DNA from: Pyronema omphalodes
Lineage: Eukaryota > Ascomycota > Pezizomycetes > Pezizales > Pyronemataceae
Length of the DNA: 64,000 nt
Direction of reading: 5' to 3'
NCBI GenBank assembly: GCA_024516155.1
Contig: JAJJXM010000003.1
Location: 1,550,001 to 1,614,000, forward strand
Part shown: positions 1-11,064 of the stretch, in pieces
Layout: each line of letters opens with the position of its first letter
Position numbering within the stretch: position 1 is the first letter of the stretch
Made by a program: the position numbers and the translations under genes
The notes under the pieces: model-generated
What the model was told of the DNA's origin: nothing
What the model saw: only the letters and a program-made list of their open reading frames with translations
Database searches by the model: none

Positions 1-942
1 GGTCACGGTGTGGTACTTGGCTATCACGGGACGACGAGAATAGCAAAGGAACAAGAAGACCACGGGGGACAAGAAGGAAAAAGGAACAAGAAGGTCGCGG
101 GGTCAAGGAGGAAAAAGGAACAAGAAGGTCGCCGGGGAAGAGGTGGAATGAGGTGGGACGAAGGGAAGCGAGATGAAGAAGGACGGAGCTCGGCGAAGCT
201 TCGGTACAGCTTCGGTGAGCTATGGGGAGCTCCGGAGGACACGGCGAGGAAGGTAGCACAGCTCGGTGGAGCTCAGTGGAGCTCGGTGAAGCTCGGTGAA
301 GCTCGGCCGAGCTGGGTAAAAGAGACGGAAGAAGTTTCGGCAAAGGCGCGGGGGAGGGAGCGACGGGAAGGTGACGCGCGAAGGTGAATCGAGTACGGAG
401 CTGCGCGAGAGCTCGCGTAGGATTAGGAAAGTGCGGCGCGCGTTTCGGAAGGCGAGGAGAAATAGGAAGAAACCAGAAAAAGGATACGCAATTATTGATC
501 AGATATATGTTCGTAATTATTATTAGTTAGTTAGTTAAGCATGGAAAACAAAGGGGCGTGGAGACTTACAGGAATTATGGGAAGCTCCGGGGGTCAAACT
601 GCTGGGCATGAGCCCCTCGGGTTACGAGGAAAAGGAGGAGATTAATGGATATACAAAGGCGAGGGGAGGAACGCTGTATTTAGTCTTCACGCAATCAATT
701 ACGTTTCACCCCATTTTACCTTGATCACTCAAAGATTGTCTGTCCGTGTGCTGAACGAGATCACGCAAAAACCCAGAGCCCCCAACCCTAACCCCTTCCA
801 TCACCACCTATCACTTGTCCCCCCAACCGGCCACGCTACAAAGAAGACAGCCTGCCTACCTTGATAGGTACCGACGAAAGAACAGACGAGCCTTTGTGTG
901 TCGCCTACCTCAGATATCGATATCTGCGTGGCGTACCTAACA
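1..942 (+). repeat. 5' LTR of element A (left end outside window)
   Basis: Matches 13863-14811 over its whole length and ends in the same ACCTAACA. About the first 70 bases of the LTR are missing because the window starts inside it. It contains short tandem motifs: GAGCTCGGTGAA-like units near 250-315 and AAGGAACAAGAAGGTCGC-like units near 85-135. The TATA-like box near 651 reads ATATACAAAG, where the 3' LTR has ATATATAAAG, so this copy's promoter may be damaged. Bases 2-43 still read as the end of ORF3, with stop TAG at 41-43. Confidence 0.93.
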
Positions 943-954
943 TTTGATTGCGTC
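943..954 (+). other. Candidate primer-binding site of element A
   Basis: TTTGATTGCGTC follows the LTR directly. The same 12 bases follow the C LTR at 15308-15319, although the two leaders differ beyond that point. Position and conservation suggest a primer-binding site. It lacks the usual TGG start that pairs with a tRNA CCA end, so the primer is unknown. Confidence 0.45.
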
Positions 955-1985
955 TCCCCCCGAGGTACCCGACACACCCAAAAAAGAACGACCGTCCAAA
1001 CAAGAAAAAAGGCTGGATCCCTTCCAATTACAAGATCTCGGCGAATCTATCAGCGATCATGCCAGACCAGCCAGCCCAGTGACGCCAGAACAACCTTCGA
1101 GACCCCAGTCCCCAACAACAAACGAAGAAGATAACTCCGGAATGACGTCCCCTGACGGAACCGTGGGAGCCTCCCTCCCCCCCGTCCAGATGACCACCGA
1201 TCAACTGCAAACCCTCTTGCAACAGTTGTATCAACCTCCCCCGTCCAGCCAACCTAAGATCGATGACCCCGAGCTCTATTATGGCGAAAGAGCCAAGTTA
1301 CGAGCGTTCCTTATCCAATGTGAGCTCAAGTTCAACTGTGAACCTAGCAAATTCCTGGGCATGGATCGAACCATCAATGAAAGAGGAGGAAGTGAGTAAG
1401 TATGAAACCTGAAAGGATTTCAAAACAGCTACTGGTAGAGCCTTCGGAGAAGCCGACAGCAAGGAAGTAGCACGGCGAAAATTCAAAAACATTAAGCAAG
1501 GAAACCGCTCTGCTGGTGCTTATTGGGCCGATTTCCAAAGACTAATGGCGGATTTGGATTATAACGACTCAATGTACATCGATCAGTTCCATGACGGGAT
1601 GAACATGGAAGTACAACGACAACTCGCCCTGTTAGATAACAGACCTCGCAATATCACGGACTACGTAAACAAATCTATTGCCCTTGACAGTAGATTGTTC
1701 AACTTCCGAACCCTTCGAACTCGAAACGACAACCAGTACTACAGTGAATTCCGTGATACCCATGTGAGCCACCCCCGAATGCATGAAAGCCACATGTCCG
1801 ACCCTACACCGATGGAATTACATGCGACCCGAAGGACGAGAGGAAAGGACCGCATGGAAGAAGAAAAGAGAAGACGAAACAATGAGTGTTTCAACTGTGG
1901 GAAGACAGGACATTGTTCCGCTCGCTGCCCTAACAAAAAACCTTATCCTCCTGAAGAACCTACTGTGCACCCGAAGCAATGCTGA
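944..1985 (+). pseudogene. Element A gag (capsid and zinc knuckle), broken
   Basis: Gag forms the virus-like particle and binds the element RNA. The first part (944-1399) has no ATG in frame and carries a Pro/Ser-rich N-terminus followed by a capsid-like stretch with PELYYGERAKLRAFL. Compared with element C it then lacks a block of codons and changes frame. A Trp codon in a KYET-W-KDF context near 1410 has become TGA. The frame resumes at about 1420 and runs to 1985, ending in a CCHC zinc knuckle CFNCGKTGHCSARC at about 1894-1935. The best comparison in the window is element C gag (15382-16439). It is a pseudogene by deletion, frameshift and nonsense. Confidence 0.85.
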
Positions 1986-2094
1986 GCGAAGATGTACAAG
2001 AAGACGAGTCGGGAAAAGAGGATCCCCAGCAGTAAGAAGTCTGACGCCACTCCTGGGGAAGAAGAACAACCAACCAAAACCCCCCGACTGCCCC

Positions 2095-4086
2095 CTCAGA
2101 ATATCAAGCGTAGGACGATACCAACGGGACGAAAAAATTATCTTGGAAGTCACTATTCAAGGAAAGAATAACAAAACACACCATACAACCGCCATGGTCG
2201 ACTGCGGGGCTACAGAAAACTTCATTGACCAAGATTACGCATACCAAATCAAACTGCCCCTAAATAAAAGAACAATAGCAAGAAGAGTCCTCGCAGTTGA
2301 CGGAAGAGAAATTGCAAGTGGGCCAGTGACCCACGACACCACCGTTAAGTTAACCATCAACAATCATCGCGAAGACATAAAACTCCACTGCATCACTATT
2401 GGGAACTCACCGATAATAATGGGATTACCATGGTTAAAAAAGCACAATCCAAATATTGATTGGAAGGAAGGGAGAGTAACGTTCGACTCCGAGAAATGTG
2501 CAAAATACTGCTTGGAACAATCACCACACGCCAGAACTATTCCCGAAGAATCAGCAATACGACAATACCAACGGGACCTCGTACAAACAACACAAGGCAA
2601 AAGAAACAAAAGCCATGAGGACCAGGAAGACTCGCTGAGCGAACTTTCTTCCGCGTATGAGTAGATATTCTTCATAAATGAGTCGAACGAACGCTTTAAT
2701 AACGGACCAGAGGAAAAGAAAGACACCGAGAAAGCCACCTCCCCGGCACAACAAACACCAGAAAAAATCGTACCGTGGGAAAACCACGACCATCTATCAG
2801 TGTTCGGAGAGAACAACAGATCCGTCCTACCGCCACATCGACGCCAAGACGACCAAATCCCCTTACTGGAAAATCAATCACCGCCATTCGAACCATTGCG
2901 AGCTCTTGACGAAAATCGATTTCAAGCACTGAAAGAATATATTGACAGTAGCTTGAAAAAGGGTTAGATCAAAAGCTCAACCTCCCCGGTGGGGGCCCCA
3001 ATCCATTTTATAAAAAAGAAAGACGGGGGACTCCACTTATGCGTGGACTACCGGGGGCTTAATGCCATAACCATCAAGGATTGGACTCCCCTGCCATTGA
3101 TTGGAGAAGCCTTGGATCGACCATCAAAAGCGAAGATTTACACCAAGTTAGGTGTTAGAGACGCATACCACAACTTGCGGATAGCCAAGGGGGATGCATG
3201 GAAAACCGCTTTTCGGACGAAGTATGGCCTCTATGAATATCTCGTAATGCCCTTCGGACTGACAAATGCACCAGCGTCATTCCAGCGTTGGATGAATGAG
3301 GTACTCAGCGACTATCTCGACATATTTTGTACCGCATACCTAGATGATATTGTAATTTACTCCGACAATTTGCAACAACATCGTGACCATGTACGACTGA
3401 TCCTAACACGAATCCGAGACGTAGGCCTCAAACTAAAGGCAACAAAGTGTGCATTTCACACGCATAAAACGGAATACCTCGGATACATCATCGCCCCAGA
3501 AGGAATCTCGATGGACCCGGAAAAAGTCAGAGCGGTAAAAGAATGGAAAGAACCAACGAACGTAAAAGGAATCCAGAGCTTCCTTGGCTTTGCAAATTTT
3601 TATAGAAGGTTCATACGACATTGCAGCAAAATTACCACACCGCTCATGAAACTCATCCGAAAAGATACACCCGTTGTCTGGGACGATGCGGCACAGCAAG
3701 AGTTCGATAACATTAAACTCGCCATGATAACCCAACCCATCTTACGCCATTTCGAACCCAGCCAACCCATTACCCTAGAAATGGACGCATCCGATTATGC
3801 TATTGGTGCGGTCTGCTCTCAACCAGACTCGGACGGTGTGCTACATCCGCTTGGATACTTCTCCCGAAAGTTAAAAGATGCCGAACGAGATTATGACGTA
3901 CATGATAAAGAATTACTCGCAATTGTGGAAAGTCCACAAAAATGGGCAACTTATTGCAAAAGTACCCAACAACAAATCAAAATACTGACGGACCACAAAA
4001 ACTTAGAGTATTGGCAAACAAAAAAAGATCTCAATCTACGCCAGGCACGGTGAGGAGAAGTACTTTCCAATTATGACTTCCGCATT
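2095..4086 (+). pseudogene. Element A pol: protease, reverse transcriptase, RNase H, broken
   Basis: Protease is recognised by TTAMVDCGATENFID (about 2188-2232), with DCG at the catalytic position usually read as DTG/DSG. The frame shifts near 2660. The RT resumes before 2965, where TAG (2965-2967) replaces a Trp conserved in C, and is open from 2989 to 4053. RT motifs are VDYRGLN (about 3043), [12 protein letters not shown] (about 3238) and the catalytic TAYLDDIVIYS (about 3331-3363). RNase H follows with [11 protein letters not shown] (about 3775) and [10 protein letters not shown]. The open frame ends at TGA (4051-4053), which replaces the Trp of ARW (intact in C). The product cannot be made in one piece. 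Confidence 0.9.
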
Positions 4087-5409
4087 GTGTATAGACCGGG
4101 GAAATTGGCTGGAAAGCCGGACATCCTCTGCCGCGAGCCAGGAGACTCGCCCTGGGAAGGGGAGGCAAAACATCGACAAAACATGGATCGCATCTTACTC
4201 CCGGAACAAACTTTCGTTGTCAATACCACCGAGGTAGTAAAAATTAAAGAAGATGGGGAAATAATGAAATTAATAAAAACAAAAATGGCGACTGATCCAG
4301 AAATAGGAGACGTCCTGAAGAAGTTACGAAGCGGCGAACGACACGATAATAAGGTAGCACTAGGTCTGTGCGAGGAACGGAACGGGCTATTGACATACGA
4401 GGGACGCATCTGGATACCTCAAGATGACGAACTCCGTCTGCAAATTGTCCACGATCACCACGACGCACTCGTCGCCGGTCACCCAGGGCGGGCTCGAACT
4501 CTTGAACTCCTCTCCAGAAAATACTACTGGCCACAACAGCGTCAATACATGAAGAGGTACGTAGACAACTGCGATACGTGCAAACGAATAGAACCAATCC
4601 GCCATGCCCCCTTCGGACTCCTCAAATCATTGCAACTACCAGCGAGACCATGGGACTACATATCCATGGACTTTATCACCGGATAACCTGAAACGGAAGG
4701 AAGTAATGCGTTGTGGGTTATAGTCGATTGACTCACAAAGATGGCCCAATTTGTTGCATGCAACGACACGATGGGTCGGAAAGACTTAGCCGAAGGATTT
4801 ATCACCCACATAGTACGAGCCCATGGCCTGCCCAACAGTATCGTATTCAACCGCAGGTCATTGTTTACCTCGAAATTTCGGAAACAAATAATGGAAGCCA
4901 TGGGAACAACTCGGAACCTCAGTACAGCATTTCATCCCGAAACAGACGGGCAGACAGAAGGAACAAATGCTACGCTGGAACAATATTTACGAGCATATTG
5001 TAATTACCAGCAAGATAACTGGAAAACACCTCCGCCCATCGCCGAATTTTGTTACAACAATACCAAATCCGACACCCTAGGGATTACTCCGTTCTACGCA
5101 AACTATGGATATCGCCCGACTTTCCAACCGGGCCTTAGTACAGCAAAAAACCCCACCCCCGATGTATTAGATTATGTTACCTCAGTAAATAATCTACGAA
5201 ATCAACTACGTACAGAAATACAATGGGCACAGGCCGAACAAGCGGAACAGGCAAATAGGAAAAGGAAATCCAACCCCATTCTAAGAAAAGGAGATAAGGT
5301 ATCGCTAAAAAGGAAGTTCATAAAAACAACCCGCCCTTCGAATAAATTAGATTACAAGCTGTTAGGGCCCTACACCATCCTCGAAAAAAATAGCAACAAA
5401 AGCATATAA
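4087..5409 (+). pseudogene. Element A integrase, broken
   Basis: Integrase inserts the cDNA into the host chromosome. The N-terminal HHCC zinc domain is intact (HDHHDALVAGHPG and CDTCKRIEP, about 4450-4600). The first catalytic Asp is in MDFITG just before TAA (4684-4686). The frame resumes after TGA at about 4729, where CGA would encode the Arg of a VDRL motif. The core continues with HGLPNSIVFNRRSLFTS; related copies have SD where this has FN, so the second catalytic Asp is lost. STAFHPETDGQTE keeps the catalytic Glu. It ends in a GPY-like LLGPYTIL region at about 5365, where a frameshift separates it from the chromodomain. Confidence 0.88.
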
Positions 5410-5499
5410 ACTCGAACTTCCCCCCAGCACAACAATCCACCCTGTCTTTCACCTCTCCCTCTTAGAACCCACCACAACAAAGTATTCCCCTATCCCCGG

Positions 5500-5731
5500 A
5501 CACACCAAACCCCCTCCTCCGGTGATCATCGTGGATGGACAACCAGAGTGGGAAGTCGAAGAAATAATTGGCTCCCGCTACTACCGAAAACAACTACAGT
5601 ATAAGGTCAAGTGGAACGGATTCCACGACGAGGATAAGACCTGGTATCCCTCCGGCAACTTCGTCAACTCCCCAGAAGCCATGCAGGACTTCCACCGGAA
5701 ATACACCCGAAAACCAGCACCCAGAAACTAG
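5500..5731 (+). pseudogene. Element A C-terminal chromodomain
   Basis: EWEVEEIIGSRYYRKQLQYK followed by VKWNGFHDEDKTWYPSGNF (about 5546-5660) is a chromodomain of the kind fused to integrase in chromoviruses, thought to guide insertion to heterochromatin. The domain is complete but out of frame with the integrase core. It ends at TAG 5729-5731, 47 bases before the first ATG of ORF3. Confidence 0.85.
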
Positions 5732-5778
5732 CAATGAGAAACGATTCCCCGTAGGAGTACCCCTCTTCGGAAGAGACG

Positions 5779-6028
5779 ATGGTCCGGAACCACGATTTGA
5801 CCTTTCCCCTACCTTTCTTCGACATACCCCACGAAAACCTGCACTGGACCTTCTGTCGCGAAGACCACTGTACTACTCACCAAGAACAAAAAAATCAGAA
5901 AGACACCTATAATCCTCCCGGAGAAAACGGATACCCGACGGACCACTGCTACTGTGGCGAAACTCATTCCCCCGAACTCGACGAAGTCATCCGAACCCAC
6001 CGACTGAACCCCCGAAAAGCCTGCCGAC
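5779..6028 (+). pseudogene. Element A ORF3, proximal part (Cys-rich, unknown function)
   Basis: A reading frame after the chromodomain, not part of gag or pol. It opens with ATG at 5779 and has IPHENLHWTFC, DHCYCG, SPELDEVIRTHRLNPRK and KACR. The same order of motifs recurs in element C (IPHAELHGSFC, SFSCG, DPELEWVIRHRRMDPQ, KACR), which supports real coding. Element B inserted into the codon after KAC (6028); the frame resumes at 13429. The cysteine spacing suggests metal binding. I do not recognise a named domain, and no function can be assigned. Confidence 0.65.
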
Positions 6029-7167
6029 TGTAACGGCGAACAAGGGAGAGATAGCTGACGGAGAACCTGAGGGCTCTTCTCAATTATTCACTCTCGAGTT
6101 CAATGGATATATCCTTATAATAACTTCAACGTTAGAAACTCTTAAGCTGTGTCTAGCATCAACTTAAAGACTTTCTGTGTTTAGAAGTTAAGGAAATAAA
6201 CAAAGATTTCAAGGGACAAAGAGATCCAAAGACGGGGACGAGAACGAGGACGTAAACAAAGATTTCGACAAAGTATTTGAATTTGTAAATAAACCAATAA
6301 CTGTGTAAGGAGAAAAGAAAAACAAAATAAACAAACAAAGAAACAATCCTCTTATATACAATTTTTCCTCCTTACACGCCGAGCCACTACTTACAGAATT
6401 TTCCCGAAAAATAACTAAGTAAACAACGCGGTCGCGGTTGCGCGTTCTAGACGCGCTAACGCGTTCGTACCAAATTAGCGTGTTTGCGTGCACAGCCTCG
6501 TCGCGCGCTCGTTAGCGTATCTCGCGTGCGCGATAGCGTAACTCGCGTGCGCGGTAGCGTATTTCGCGTGCGCGCTAGCGTAACCCTAAGCGTAGTCACG
6601 CGCGCGCTTCCGTAACCCTAATCGTGCGCGTGCGTCCGTAACCCTAACCCTAGCTGTGCGCGTACGGTCACAAACCTAACCCTAGTTTGTGTGCGTGCGG
6701 GTGCAACCCTAACCCTAGTCACGTGAATCCAGATCAGCTGCGATTGGAAAGATGGTGCAATACTGATAAGGTCACATGACTAGATCTTATCTTATCGATA
6801 AGATGATCGTGCCCTAGCCCTAGTCACGTGTGCGCACATTAGTAGACCAGTGCGCGTGCATACTGATCTACTATTGATTAGAACACGTGACCGATCTTAT
6901 CTAATCGGATAAGATGATCGGTAGACCGTAGGTATGGAATTTCCGAAAAGGGATCCGAGCAGACCCCTAACCCTGGGGGTAAGTCACGTGGACTTTTTGA
7001 CAATTTGGGAATTGAGCGTAACCCTAACCCACGCGAGTGACGAGTGATGATCGAAGACCGAAGGATAATAGAAATAAATAAACAAACGAGTGCTGGATAA
7101 TGAAGCGAATGATAATAGGTGAATGAATGACGAGGAGGGGGAAGGTAATAATTCTCGAGCCGTGACA
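6029..7167 (-). repeat. 3' LTR of element B
   Basis: 1139 bp, same length as the partner LTR. It holds a 21-bp unit (AGCGTA...CGCGTGCGCG) repeated three times at 6514-6576, scattered CCCTAA telomere-like hexamers (for example 6580-6720 and 7018-7032), CACGTG palindromes and GATAAG/CTTATC inverted pairs (6795-6925). The right third is closer to the D and G LTRs than to B's own 5' LTR. Confidence 0.95.
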
Positions 7168-7206
7168 GGATCCCCCTTCTTGGACTGAGCTCCGGCGAAG
7201 TAACTT

Positions 7207-10200
7207 CTAAGATAAGTTGGGGAGGGGTCCCGGTTTATCGGGATACTTTTTATGAAAGTCGTCAACGGCTTTACTGTCGGAATGGAGTTCGGCGGGTTCC
7301 CAATCGGGCATATCATATCCAACCCATTTAACCATATACTGAAGTTTCTTCCGGTGAATTCGGGAGTCGAGGATAGCTTCGATGAAGTATTCGTCTTCAC
7401 CGTCGATTTCCACCGGGGGTGGTGGGTCTGATTGTTGACCGGGGTAGGGGTCATTCGCAGCGGGTTCCAATAAGGAAACATGTTGAACGTTGTGACATTT
7501 CATTGTCGGAGGTAGTTCTGATCGATAGGCATAGGGGGATACTTTGGCGATAATCTTGAGGGGTCCGTAACGTTTGTTGTCTAATTTCCGGGAGGGTCGA
7601 CGGGTTTTCCAATTACGGGCATTCATCCATACCAGATCTCCGGGCTGATAATTCGGTGACGGGAGTCGATGTTTATCGGCATTCTCTTGATAACGTAGAT
7701 TAGCTCTATTGATCTCAGCTCGTAAATGGTTATGGATTTCGGCGAGGGTTTTCGAAGTTGTGAGGGCCCGTCAATCGTTTACATCGTTCGTAGTTGCTGG
7801 AAGCAAATCGAATTGGCAACGGGGGTCGAATCCTTTATTGGCAAAGAACGGGGAAGTTCCCGTTGTCTCGGATGCTTGGTTATTCGCAGCGAATTCCGCT
7901 AATGGTAACCAGTCAGCCCAATCGTCTTGAAGATAGTTGACGTGAGCTCGGAGGTATTGTTCCATAATGGCGTTCATTCGTTCTGTTTGGCTGTCCGTTT
8001 GGGGATGGAATGCTGTAGATAATCGAGGCTCGATTCCCAAACGTCGACAGAGATTCTTCCAAAACAAAGCAGCGAATTGGGGTCCTCGATCGGAGATAAT
8101 GGTAAGAGGGAGTCCATGCAATCGAAAGATGTGGGTAATAAACAAAGACGATAATTCTTTCGCGTCGATGTCTGTTCGACAGGCAATCAGATGTCGTTCT
8201 TTGGTTAATCTATCCACAACTACCCAAATTGCATCACACCCATTGGACCACGGTAATCCTGTTACGAAGTCCATTGATATGTCCTGCCAGGGTCTTTCTG
8301 GAATAGGTAGTGGACGTAGGATACCAAACGGGGCATGTCTGGTAGGTTTCGAACGTTGGCAGGTATGACAATTTCGAATATATCTTTCCACGTCTGTCCT
8401 CATCTGGGGCCACGTATAGGTTCTTGAGAGGTATTCTAATGTTTTAGATCTACCTGGGTGTCCAGCCGTAGGAGAGTCGTGGTGTTGTTGCATTAGGTGT
8501 AATCGTAGGGGTTCGTAATTCGGGACCCATAAACATCCCCGGTAGAGTAAACGGTTATTGTTTACTGTACATTCAGCTAATGTAATGTCTTTACAATAAC
8601 GAGTGTTATTGTTTAGCATTTCAATAACCTTAGTGGGGAATGGGTCTTTCTCGTAGGCTTCCGTGAAGAGCTGGGATAAGGTGGGGTTTGTTTGTTGTGG
8701 GTCCGGTATTACGGTTTGTTGCGAATTCGTTATTGTTTGTTGATTGCTGGGGGTAACAGCCGCAACGTGAAGGATATTCTCTGGCTTTATGATCGTTGTG
8801 TGGTTCTCTAGAGAGCGTTCATCCCCCTCTTTAGGCAGATCTCCGGATCGACGAGTCAGTGCGTCTGGTTTACCGCCTGCGGTACCGGGGCGGTAAACAA
8901 TCTTAAAATTAAACTGAGACAAGAACTGGGACCAACGGGCTTGACGGCGGTTCAAGAGCTTTGTCGAAGTGAAATATTCCAGATTCTTATGATCTGACAG
9001 TACTCGAATGGGGTTAATAACAGATTGTAATTCGGGATGCCATTCCTCGAAGGCCCGGACGATAGCCATGAGTTCCTTATCGTATATCTCATAATTACAT
9101 TCGGCGGGGGAATGTTTCTTTGAGAAGTAAGCAATAGGATGTAAGATTCCTTCATCATCATATTGAGAAAGAACTCCGGCGGAGACATAATCAGAAGCAT
9201 CGGTTTCGACAATAACATCCCGGTCTGGGTCGAAACGAGCCAAAACGGGGGCGGATGTAAATGTTGATTTCAATTCTTCAAAGGCCTGTTGTTGGGATTC
9301 CGACCAGACGAAAGGAACTCCTTTTCGTGTGAGTAACGTGAGAGGTTGGACTATTTTTGAATAGTTCTTAACGAAACGTCGATAGAAGTTTGCAAACCCC
9401 AAAAACGCTCGAACATCTTTGAGGTTCCGGGGAGATTCCCAATCTCGAACTGCAGTAATCTTCTCAGGGTCCATCTTTATACCTTCTGTACTAATGATGA
9501 GTCCTAAGTACTTTACTTCCTTCTGGTGGAACTCGCATTTCTCTGGTTTGAGATGTAACCCTGCTTTTTCGAATGCTTCGAGGATCAATTTAACATGTTG
9601 TTTATGTTCTTCGAGATTATCCGAATAGATCAGGGTGTCATCCAAATAGGCAGTACAGAATCGATCAAGGTAAGGTGCCAATACGTCGTTAATGAAGTTC
9701 TGAAATGTAGCAGGGGCATTGGTAAGTCCGAAGGGCATAACCAATGATTCGAATAATCCGTACCGGGTACGAAAAGCGGTTTTCCATTCTTCCCCATTTG
9801 CCATACGTATTAAGTTATACGCTCCCCTAATGTCGAGCTTAGTGAACCACTTAGCTCTTGAAAGGTTCATTAAGGTATCCTGCATCAGGGGAAGAGGGTA
9901 GCGATTCTTGATCGTTCCGGCGTTGATTCCACGATAATCGACCACCAAACGTAATGAACCATCGCCTTTCTTTACGAAAAGAATGGGAGCGGCCGCTGGG
10001 GACGAGGAGGCACGGATGAAACCTTTGGTGAGGTTCTCATCTAACCAACGTTTCAATTCCTCCAACTCTGGACGTGATAGGGAGTAAAGAGGACCGAAGG
10101 GAGGCTGAAAACCATCGACGAGTGATATCTTGTGGTCCGACGGTCGATGGGGCGGTAACTTATCGGCGTTGACTTTTTCGAAGATTCCCAAGTACTGGTG

Positions 10201-11064
10201 GTATTTGGGTGGTACAATAGTCTTAAGATCCGGTTCCTCTTTCTCTGGTTGAAGAGCTGTGGTGATTTCATTCAAAGATAAGGAGAATTGTTCGACTTTT
10301 CCGTAACGGTTGTTGGCATTGTTTACAATTCGTCGAAACGTCGTAGCTGAAATGGCACAGATCTTATTCTGTTGTTTCGGAGCAATACCCTTAACAGGGG
10401 TGGGTGTTAACGTGGTTCGGTGGGGGAGGCAGTTCGGTGATGAGAATTTGATATCGTTATCGGCGAAGTTTATTGTCACATCGTGTTTACGAAGCCATGG
10501 GATTCCTAAAACGAGGGGATAATGACCAAGCCGAGTAACGTAGGCAGTTAGTAATTCATGATGGTCTCCTATTGTACATTCGACTTCAACGTATTCGGTG
10601 ATGTCTCCTGACGAAATAGGTCGTCCATCAATTACTTTGACCATTTTGGGGTTTTTCAATTGATAACGGGGGAAGTTGTGTTGGCGTGCGAAGTCTTCGT
10701 TCATGAAGGAAATTCCTGTGCATCCGCAGTCTACGAGAGCATGAGTATCGATCTTGGTATTGTGTTCAGTTAGTGTACATGGCACGACCAAATGATTCCC
10801 ATCCAATTCGTTTTCTTGTTTACTTGACAAAGAACTAGCGGATACATAAACGATTTCCTGAGATGAAACGAAAGACGAGGCAGGGGCTGGTCCAACAACA
10901 GAGCCAACAGGCTGTTGATGGACTACTCTTTTCCCTGGTCGACGTCGGGGTTTGTTGGGATATCCAAAACATCGGCGGCGGCTAGGCGAATCTTGCGGGA
11001 GTTGTTTGCTGCCAACGTAGAACATTCGTTCTTGAAATGATCGGCTGATCCACAATAAAGACAA
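7207..11064 (-). pseudogene. Element B pol polyprotein (PR-RT-RH-IN-chromodomain) with one nonsense codon
   Basis: Single frame from about 11064 (first ATG in the -1 frame) to 7207, stopped once by TGA at 7771-7773, where D has CGA. The true N-terminus is probably made by -1 frameshifting at 10929-10935. Domains by residue from 11064: protease with ALVDCGCTG near 108; RT with catalytic AYLDDTLIYS near 471; RNase H with ETDASDY near 617; integrase HHCC zinc finger (HHDSPTAGHPG, CHTCQRS) near 860-900; core with MDFVTGLP, ISDRGPQF and TDSQTERMN. After the stop come the GPLKIIAK motif and a chromodomain (EYFIEAILDSR, MVKWVGYDMPDWEPAEL). Without the nonsense codon the frame is complete, so inactivation may be recent. 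Confidence 0.93.

Noticed and set aside
6209..6493. 94-residue minus-strand frame repeated in every B-family LTR
   Set aside because: It recurs only because the LTR recurs; it varies in length between copies and has no start context or domain.
6575..7035. CCCTAA runs as a true telomere or interstitial telomere
   Set aside because: Units are short, separated by unique sequence, and fixed inside every LTR copy.
6984..7481. 165-residue minus-strand frame crossing the LTR and chromodomain region
   Set aside because: It is in another frame over the chromodomain and runs into LTR; the chromodomain frame explains the conservation.
9419..9901. Plus-strand frames opposite B, D, H and I reverse transcriptase
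   Set aside because: They are antisense shadows of the conserved RT frame.
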